NCBI GenBank assembly: GCA_037178975.1
Contig: JASJZH010000005.1
Location: forward strand, 4,650,001 to 4,714,000
Length of the DNA: 64,000 nt
From: Oscheius tipulae
Lineage: Eukaryota > Nematoda > Chromadorea > Rhabditida > Rhabditidae
Direction of reading: 5' to 3'
A program made the translations under genes and the position numbers. Under the pieces are notes generated by a model. The model was not told the DNA's origin and searched no databases. It saw only the letters and a program-made list of their open reading frames with translations. Of this stretch, positions 57,161 to 64,000 are shown one piece after another. Each line of letters starts with the position of its first letter. Positions within the stretch are counted from its first letter, which is position 1.

Positions 57161-57540
57161 TCCTCGCGTCTCTGTCTGTCTGAAGCCAATATTGCCAATT
57201 AGTGAGCACTATTTTGTGCGCACACTAATTGTTTGCAAGTCAAGCCAAATCGAGTCAGTTTGGGAGATAGTTTCGTTGCGGAAGCGTCGTTCCCGTCACG
57301 GTACCTCGATTGAAGGGAATGCGGACAGGTTGAAGTGGGAGGAAAGGGTCACGACAGTTGGACAGAAGAAAGTAGAAATCGAGCAGTTTTGGAAGGAATG
57401 AAGCTTTATTTTGAGCCCCAAGGGGCGTTAGTATCCTTTGTAGTTCAAAATGCGCAAAAGTCTCTGTGTCTGAAGCCCTAATTTCCAATTTGTCACAGCT
57501 ACTTTGTGACTGTAATTACTTTTGCAAGCCAAATCGAAGA
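57161..57540 (+). mobile_element. short Helitron copy and a second degenerate 5' end
   Basis: Starts TCCTCGCGTCTCTGTCTG with the subterminal hairpin, like 11974. At 57412 a CCCCAAGGGGCGTTAG remnant of the terminal palindrome appears, and at about 57448 another degenerate 5' end follows (CTGAAGCCCTAATTTCC ... GCAAGCCAAATCGAAG). So two fragments lie in tandem. No coding capacity. Confidence 0.65.
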
Positions 57541-58045
57541 TTTTTACATTGTGTTTCGTATGCATGATAGCTTAAAGTACGTGATAAATATTGCGAATAA
57601 AATTATTTGCTCTAAGATACAACCTGTTCAATCAACATGTTCGTACTGCTATCCTCGGCGGTAATGTTAATCTTAAAAAATATAAGGATCCACACAAATA
57701 GTATCACAGGTTACAGTCATTACTTCTGTCTGTACTTCCATCGTGGAACATCCTCTATTATTCCAAAACATCCAGTTTGCTCCGAAAAATAGGTTCACCA
57801 CCCACAACAGATGTCTAATTAACAAGTGTTCAAGAAATCGAGTACTTTCTAAGCTCGAGCATAGTATGATCCCGTAAACTTTATTAACTGCAAATGATCT
57901 GGACGGCATAGCTCATTCAATCAAACCCACGCATGCAAACAGAGTAAGTTTTGGCGGAGATCAAAGGATTGGCACGGGTGGTGAATATAATAACATGTGG
58001 TAAACATCAGCTGTATTACATTTCTTCGGTAGTGTTCAAATAGAA
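57541..58045. other. spacer 5' of receptor paralogue 4
   Basis: No supported gene; the promoter of the receptor gene presumably lies here. Confidence 0.5.
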
Positions 58046-59490
58046 ATGACACATGATAGAGATACACGCGTCTTCTTTTTTATCTTCCGTATAGTCTTCT
58101 TAATTGTTCTACTCGTTCTAGGTATGCCTGTGTTCGTGGTAAGCATTAATACTTTTCACAATCTATTTCTTCATAGCAATACACTTATGAGTTTGTGGAC
58201 TACAACTGGGATATCTGGAACCACCGGTACGATTTCGTGTACTGTTTCATTGACTGGGTGTTCTTTGTCATCCACTTCCCTCTAGCCTTGGTAAGGATCG
58301 ATATGAACTGTAGTATCGCCGCAAAAATGATAGTAGCGAATTTGTCAGTTGATCGAACCTAGCTGCCAAGATTGCCACTACTGCTTAGAAATCGCTCTGC
58401 AAAAAAAAAAAGCTCTGCAATGTTGTAGTTTTGTTTGGTGCTGGCAATGCAGGAGTACTCTAAAGCTTCCCCGCGAGACCATACGACGGCGAGTCGAAGG
58501 GCCTGGGGGTATACTATCGAGAGTGGAAATCTTTTAACCGAGATAGATGTCCATTTTCCAGATATTCGGCTTCAACAAAGAATTCTCTACCCAAAAGACC
58601 TTCAGAATAATGTTCATCTTGAGCATGTGCGAATGCTATGTGGCCTTTACCGATCCTTTCTTCTACGTTGGATGGTTCCTCGACTTCGAAAAGTATTTTG
58701 TCTTCTCTATTCTCCGGCATTCCTACGGGACTCTCTGGGATTCCTGTCAGTTCATAAACTTTATCTTGGTTTACAATCGTGTCGCCACAGTAGCATTAAG
58801 TAATTGGCCTTTATTCGACTCAAACCTTGTTTATGCACTTTTATATGCTATTCTAGTACTACAGTATCTCTTTGATAACGCGCTGGGTATTATTTCTCGC
58901 TCAATACTCCGTTTTAAGTTTCCTAACTTTGGAAGAGCAAACGCCAGGCTAATTTTAGATCTCCGTGACTGTAACCATTACGCTCTATTCAAATAAATAT
59001 AGTTTAGGGATCGATTCTTATCGTGTACAAATCCTACTTACGGCTGCTACTTCATCTCTTGTTCTTTACGCCTTTCTTCTGCTATTCTTTCTGAAAGAGG
59101 TTGGCTGAACGCAAGGGAGCAAACTTCTTTTTCAGAGAAAAGAGATCCGAGTTAGAAAAGAATGGAGCTTAACAATTCAAGCTTTTATGGGTACCGTATT
59201 CTGTTCCGTATTGTCTGAATACATACGTATATACACAGAGCCTGCTGACCTCGAGACCTGGATTCTCGAGTTACTGTACTACTTCCAACAAGTCTTACTC
59301 CGATTTGCATTGGTCTCCAGTGCGCTTGTGTATCTCATGTTTAATGAGTTTTTTTTGTCTTAAATCTAGCTAACTTCCATGTTACAGACGTCTTCGGAAA
59401 GCGTACATAAACTTGTGGAAAACTGGGAGTCTCCGCAAGCTCAAGCCAGATAATGTAATTGTTGTGTCAATCTCTTCCACCAGAGCATGA
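58046..59490 (+). CDS. 7TM serpentine (chemoreceptor-like) protein, paralogue 4
   Basis: MTHDRDTRVFFFIFRIVFLI starts TM1; exon 2 FVYCFIDWVFFVIHFPLAL; exon 3 (after TTTTCCAG) IFGFNKEFSTQKTFRIMFIL, CECYVAFTDPFFYV, FINFILVYNRVATVAL, LLYAILVLQYLFDNAL; a short intron (GTGACT donor, about 58968) to the exon with LLTAATSSLVLYAFLLLFF; a GTTGGC donor at 59100; then WSLTIQAFMGTVFCSV, LLRFALVSSALVYLMFN; last exon RLRKAYINLWKTG, stop TGA 59488-59490. Same exon plan as paralogues 1-3. An A-rich run (58400-58410) lies in the long second intron. Intact. Confidence 0.82.
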
Positions 59491-59614
59491 GCAATTTTTC
59501 GTCACATCAGCAATTGTGATAAGATTGCACTGTAGCAAAACAGAATTTGAAGAAAAACGCAGATTTACTTCTCCTCCTCTTTGGCAGTTGTAGATAAAAG
59601 AGAGCAATAAATTA

Positions 59615-59762
59615 TGACAGTCATAACATGATTCTTTTGATCTTTGCCCGTTTTCTATTTCCTTCTGCCAACCCGCCATGACTCCTTGCAAATAATTAGT
59701 GTGCGCATAAAGTAGTGCATACTAATTGCAATAATGGCTTCAGACAGACAGAGACGCGAGGA
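59615..59762 (-). mobile_element. short Helitron fragment (5' part)
   Basis: Reading leftward from 59762: TCCTCGCGTCTCTGTCTG, the hairpin region and sequence homologous to 60015-60243. It lacks the 3' palindrome. It abuts the next copy (59776) with 13 bp between, indicating repeated insertion at one place. Confidence 0.6.
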
Positions 59763-59775
59763 CATTTTAAAAAAG

Positions 59776-60243
59776 ACAAGTTAGGCTACCGCCCCTTCGG
59801 GGCGGTAGCCTAACTTGTTGCGCACCTTGAGGCATATCTACCTTGTCCTTTCCCCAGCAAAAACGATTGCTAATGACCATTTCTAATCAGTGAAACCCAC
59901 TTCCCTTTCACTCTTTGAACTCATTTTTCCGATTTCTCGACCCAACTTCCTGTCCAAGTATTGCTATCGTCCCTGGGGAGCTCAATGACAGTTATATCCT
60001 CTGATACCTTTGAATTTTGCCCGGTTTCTATTCCCTTCTGTCAGCCTGTACTGGTTCTTCTCTCTCACTTCGCCCTGTTCGCATTTTCCGCGCCAGGCGA
60101 GCTACCATGACAGAAGCAACGTTCTCCCAAAGAAAGTATCTCCCGAACTGACTTGACTTGCCAACAATTAGTGTGCGCACAAAATAGTGCTCACTAATTG
60201 GCAATATTGGCTTCAGACAGACAGACAGACAGAGACGCGAGGA
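59776..60243 (-). mobile_element. short non-autonomous Helitron copy
   Basis: 468 bp with the same 5' terminus as the large element at its right end (60243) and a perfect 20-bp stem palindrome at its left end (59776-59818). Inner sequence is nearly identical to 12060-12400. No genes; presumably mobilised by the Rep/helicase of the 12-18 kb element or a relative. Confidence 0.75.
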
Positions 60244-60353
60244 CATTTTATACTAGTTAATTCAATTTACCGGACAAAATTGCAAGTTGACGAGTTTAGA
60301 TTCACTACAATCGAGCGTCCCCCACACGCGGGTACAATTGTTAGTTCATTGAC

Positions 60354-61388
60354 ATGCTCATATATCTTTTTAACCTACTGGCATTGTCTCTGGCTGAACA
60401 GTACACCGAAAAAAGTCCATGCACCCTAAACAACGAAGAGATCAACAAACTCATTAAGTGCAAAGAGGCTGCCCATATTAAATCGAAAGACGATGTCTCT
60501 TTTAATCCGTATACAGACCAGAAGGCATTCGATGAATATTGGAGAAACAAGGAAACCATCGCAGGGTCTTACTTCGAATTCCCCTTCCATGGATTTTCTA
60601 ATCTGAGCTTCTTAAAATTAAGAAAAGCAGGTTTGTCAAAATTATATGTCCCACTTTGAAATTTCAGCAGCTATATTTCAAGTGATCAACAGTAAATTGG
60701 AAAGACTTGACATTCCAATGCTTGAAAATGTGACCGAAGCACTTGAAATCTACTCGAACATGAACCTGACTGAGATCAACTTCAAAAAAGGTTTATGGAC
60801 CAAGAGTCTGTGGATTGAGAACAACAATAAACTGACCTCTTCGGTGCTGGAGAAGCTCTCCGAGAATGTAGTTACAGATGATGCCGTCATACAGAACGAA
60901 GGAGGTATATTGTTTTAGAAAAAGAAGAAACAAGAAACTTCTTCATTTCACAGTAACAACGTAAATTCAGACTGCAGCTTCCCAAGTGCCGTCTACTCAT
61001 TGAAGGAGTTTGACGGCTGTCACAAAGTTAGTTCAGTCACATTTGGTGTTAATGTACAAGATCTGGATCATCCTGTGGCAAAAATGGCCTTCTCTGGACA
61101 TATTCAAGCTACTTATACCAATCTGCGAACGCTGTCCTTCTTTGTTGTTGGTAGCGATATGGACCCGGCAGAAAGTTCAGGTTTTCTGATTCGCAGCATT
61201 TTACGTTTTTAGAAATATATGATAACATCTATCTCTGTGATACGGATCTCAAGAAATTTGTTGAAAAGGCAGAAAAGTTGAAGAACAATTGCCTAAACCC
61301 TCCCACTACTGCATCATCTAACATTGCTGGCTGTCCATTTCTATCAAGTTTCACATGGCTCTTCTTTCTGATAACTCTTTTTGAATGA
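60354..61388 (+). CDS. IRLD-like GPI-type receptor L-domain protein
   Basis: Exons 60354-60630, 60668-60904, 60971-61180 and 61213-61388 total 900 nt, 299 residues. Signal peptide MLIYLFNLLALSLA; YTEKSPC...INKLIKCKEAAHIKS; YWRNKETIAGSYFEF; L-domain LERLDIPMLENVTEA...MNLTEINFKKG; NEGG; CSFPSAVYSLKEFDGCHKVSSVTF; NIYLCDTDLKKFV; a short stalk and the hydrophobic end FTWLFFLITLFE, GPI-type. Introns are 37, 66 and only 32 nt. Intact; related to the minus-strand gene at 51635 and to C. elegans IRLD proteins, which carry insulin/EGF-receptor-like L domains without a kinase. Confidence 0.87.
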
Positions 61389-61735
61389 ATAAGCAGAGCA
61401 ATATTTTTATGCCGTACAAATCAAGCTCCACACTTATTCTGAAGGCGTGACTCAATCAAGTGAGTGACTCACACATAAAGTGACTATCACATTTGTGCGA
61501 GAACTGGCTTAATTTATTGGCGAGAGTTGCATGGCTCTAACTATAGAACCCGAACAAGACGGGGGATATTAGAAAGCATTTTTAAGGTTTCAGTTTATTC
61601 AAAACGATTTAGTACTATAATACTCAAACGTACGTAGAAAGGAGTAAACGAATTTGAGGACTAGTTGTAGTTTCTAAAACATCGACAGTTCTATCGGTAA
61701 TTCACTGGAGTGAATAGGATAATCAAACAAAAATT
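61389..61735. other. spacer, nothing recognised
   Basis: No coding frame, repeat or RNA gene supported between the IRLD-like gene and the transporter. Confidence 0.5.
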
Positions 61736-63846
61736 CTAACATTTATTATTGTCACATATTCTTCTGCTTTTTCGGATGTAAGAAAACAACCAGTAGCCCA
61801 TGCAGGAGACTAGAAGCATAATCTGGAAAGAGAGTCACTCTCAGATTTTTCTAATGAACCTACTATGAACAAGTTGACAGATCTTGGTCCCCAATGTGTA
61901 AAGAGTTCTGTCAAAATCAGCGGCCCCACAACCTTGGCTGTATTTGAAAGAGACAAGGAGATTCCTTGTAGTGTTCCTTGTGGTCGATCCCCTACTGACT
62001 CATTGAAAATAACGTTGGTAGTCACGGTTATGATCGGGTAGCAGATGGCCAAGACTACTGTGAAGGCAAAAAAGTAGAGCCAGAGATTGACGGCAGGCGT
62101 GTCGGTACACCATGTATATCTGGTACAGTCCAGTGACTCTCCCAAGAACGGAACAGGGAATGTCAGTAAGTAATAGACGATTCCCAAAAACATGGCGAAG
62201 GCAGCTCCGAAGATTGATCGATAACCGATGAATCTGAAAGAAGATAGCAGTTTTCTCTCTATCCCAATGTTTGTCTTTTTGTCTCCCCTTCTCCCAACTC
62301 ACAAATGATCCAGTTTGGTCGAGAAGAGAACAAAAGCCAATATCTGTACGAATCCGTGAACTGAATGGAAGTACCCAGTATATTTTGCGTTTTCCTCCTT
62401 CGTCCAATGCCACATAAGCTCGGAATAGGCAGACAGTGTACTGCAACATGTCTCAGAACATTACTGTCGCTTGATACCTGTCAATATTTGCTGCTATGAG
62501 CTGAGCCATGAAAACGGTAAAGATGCACATCCCCACATTCAAGTAGTCAACCTTGGTCTCATCATTCGAATCAATACTATCTGGAAAAGATACAAAGTGC
62601 TTGTGGTGTTGGGAGCAGAACTACATAGATTACAAGGCAGTTCGATTCTCTGTCCTTTACGTACCACTTTCCGAAGATCTCTTCTCCCTCGAATAATCGT
62701 TCCTGATCATAAAAACCGGGATCAACAAGAGCATATTTATGACTAGCATCATCAAGGCTCCAATATTGTACATGTCTATTCGCAACGGGTTCTCGAGTCT
62801 CGGTGATCCGAGCAGGATGAATCCAAACTGTAGAAGTGGACCGATTGCCGCTCCCAGACTGTACGCTCCCTGTACCATTGCGATCACTTTAGCTATACCG
62901 TCATTTGTGGAAACTAGAAAAGGAGACGCTGTTTACGAGAAGCAAGACATAATAACAACCTGACGGTATGACAGCTCTCAAAATAGCCCGAACTCCCGAT
63001 CCGAAACCGAGAAAGAGACGAGAGGTGAAGAGTATCCATCGTGCATAGGGCGGAAGGAATTCCGCAACACAGAAGATGATGTTGGCCAAAACCAGAAGTA
63101 GAAGACCAAAGATGAGAGGGGCGCGAACTGAATACTGACGTTATGTTTTGAACTTGGGGACCATGCTTTCGGACCAGACTCAAAACAAACCTTCAAAGAA
63201 CAGGGTTCAACCGGTTCATGACGTCGGAATCGAAAGAACAAACCGACCAACCTGACTTCGAGTAGTCGAGCCAGAATCCAAGGAGGACCGAGCTGATACA
63301 TTGTCCAACTGAGAAAGCGGAAGTTATGTAGCCGAAGAAAACGACCGTCACAGTCGGGTCTATCTGAACCGAAGACAATGATCAAGGTTAAAAATCGGCA
63401 TTCCGTTTCAACCTTTCATGACCATGGATGGCTAAGTAAGAGATCAAGCTGGGGGAAGTCATTGGTCAGCGATTCGTACAGTTTGTTACGAATCAGTCAC
63501 ACGAACCAACTTGGTCAGTGTTACGAAGAAGAAGTTCTCCTTTGTTTTATGTTCTCCAACAGTCAAAATATCAAGTTAGCCGTTTTTTTATTGTATATTA
63601 TTACAATAAAAAAATATACAATATTTGAAGCAATCGCTATGAGTCAAGGTAAAGATCTAACACAATTGGATGGTCAAAGAAAGCCCTGTCCATTGTGTAC
63701 TGAATATGAGGGTAACTTACTGTAGTAATAAAAGGCCATAGAGTAGCGTAGTAAATTGACATCTGTAGCCCATTGAAGAAAGATACAGCGATAAGTACAT
63801 TGACCGTAAAAGTGGCACCCGTCATTGCTGCTGACTCTTCGGACAT
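61736..63846 (-). CDS. MFS transporter, MFSD8/CLN7-like
   Basis: Twelve-helix-type carrier in about eight exons. Exon 1 from ATG 63846: MSEESAAMTGATFTVNVLIAV with TM1 (NGLQMSIYYATLWPFI); exon 2 from 63363: IDPTVTVVFFGYITSAFSVGQ and the cytosolic loop GFWLDYSKSG (MFS motif A region); then LIFGLLLLVLANIIFCVAEF, SRLFLGFGSGVRAILRAVIP; IAMVQGAYSLGAAIGPLLQFGF; a loop; FMGIV-type helices, a luminal CTRYTWCTDTPAVN segment, WLYFFAFTVVLAICYPIITV and GDRPQGTLQGISLSLSN; the last exon ends CMGYWLFSYIRKSRR, stop 61736. The Cys-rich luminal loop and PQG-x-x-QG motif resemble MFSD8/CLN7, a lysosomal chloride/organic anion carrier. The donor at 63251 is GTTGGT. Confidence 0.8.
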
Positions 63847-64000
63847 TGACACTACCCCCCTAAACACTCACACGGGTAGTATCAACGCATGACCCCGTGA
63901 TCAAAAATCTAAGCAGGTTTCGTAACTTTCACCTACCTTATTCGTTTGTATACTTCGGGTATGAGTCTGGGGTTTTAGAATTGCCAAACAACACCTAAGA

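Noticed and set aside
1-64000. tRNA, rRNA genes or a CRISPR array
   Set aside because: No tRNA A/B-box pair, no rRNA-like sequence and no spacer-repeat array was seen; the only regular arrays are coding repeats, and the sequence is clearly eukaryotic.

Overview
The window looks like nuclear DNA of a nematode. Introns are very short (most 32-60 nt, GT..AG) and dense. The gene families are typically nematode: a degenerin/ENaC channel, a cuticlin-like ZP protein, tandem Skp1-related genes, serpentine 7TM receptors, and insulin/EGF-receptor L-domain (IRLD-like) surface proteins. Several start codons sit just 3' of a TTTCAG-like acceptor, as expected if spliced leaders are trans-spliced. The species cannot be named from sequence alone. 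Exon joins were worked out by eye from frame, splice dinucleotides and comparison between paralogues inside the window.

Layout. 0-3 kb (-): a protein kinase followed by a long ankyrin array, running off the left edge. 3-7 kb: two TTAA-flanked MITE-like elements and poorly recognisable small genes. 7.2-9.2 kb: a head-to-head pair encoding V-ATPase subunit e (-) and ribonuclease kappa (+), both V0-associated proteins. 9.7-11.8 kb: three tandem Skp1-related loci, the third a pseudogene. 12-18.5 kb: an apparently intact, intron-containing Helitron with a Rep/Pif1-like helicase gene; its terminal sequences recur as short copies at 57-60 kb. 19.2-23.7 kb: a degenerin/ENaC channel (+) convergent with a ZP-domain membrane protein (-). 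26.4-30.7 kb (-): a secreted EF-hand protein and a secreted protein resembling the nematode hedgehog-related families but without a Hog domain. 31-41 kb (-): two adjacent type II membrane proteins with vWA-like domains and long Ser/Thr-rich (mucin-like) regions; the second carries about 32 copies of a 75-bp repeat.

42-61 kb is an accessory-looking cluster in which three families are interleaved: four intact 7TM receptor paralogues with the same exon plan, five IRLD-like loci (two intact, three decayed) and a head-to-head pair of PAN/apple-domain proteins. It is also full of mobile DNA: several foldback/MITE elements (one ending 10 bp before a receptor start codon), a 5'-truncated RTE-like LINE and Helitron fragments. 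61.7-63.8 kb (-) is an MFS transporter resembling MFSD8/CLN7.

Genes that plausibly work together: the V-ATPase e/RNase kappa pair (V0 proton channel) and, more speculatively, the 7TM receptors with the GPI-type L-domain proteins (surface sensing). A feature crossing many genes is repeated use of 5' splice sites reading GTTGG instead of the usual GTRAG.
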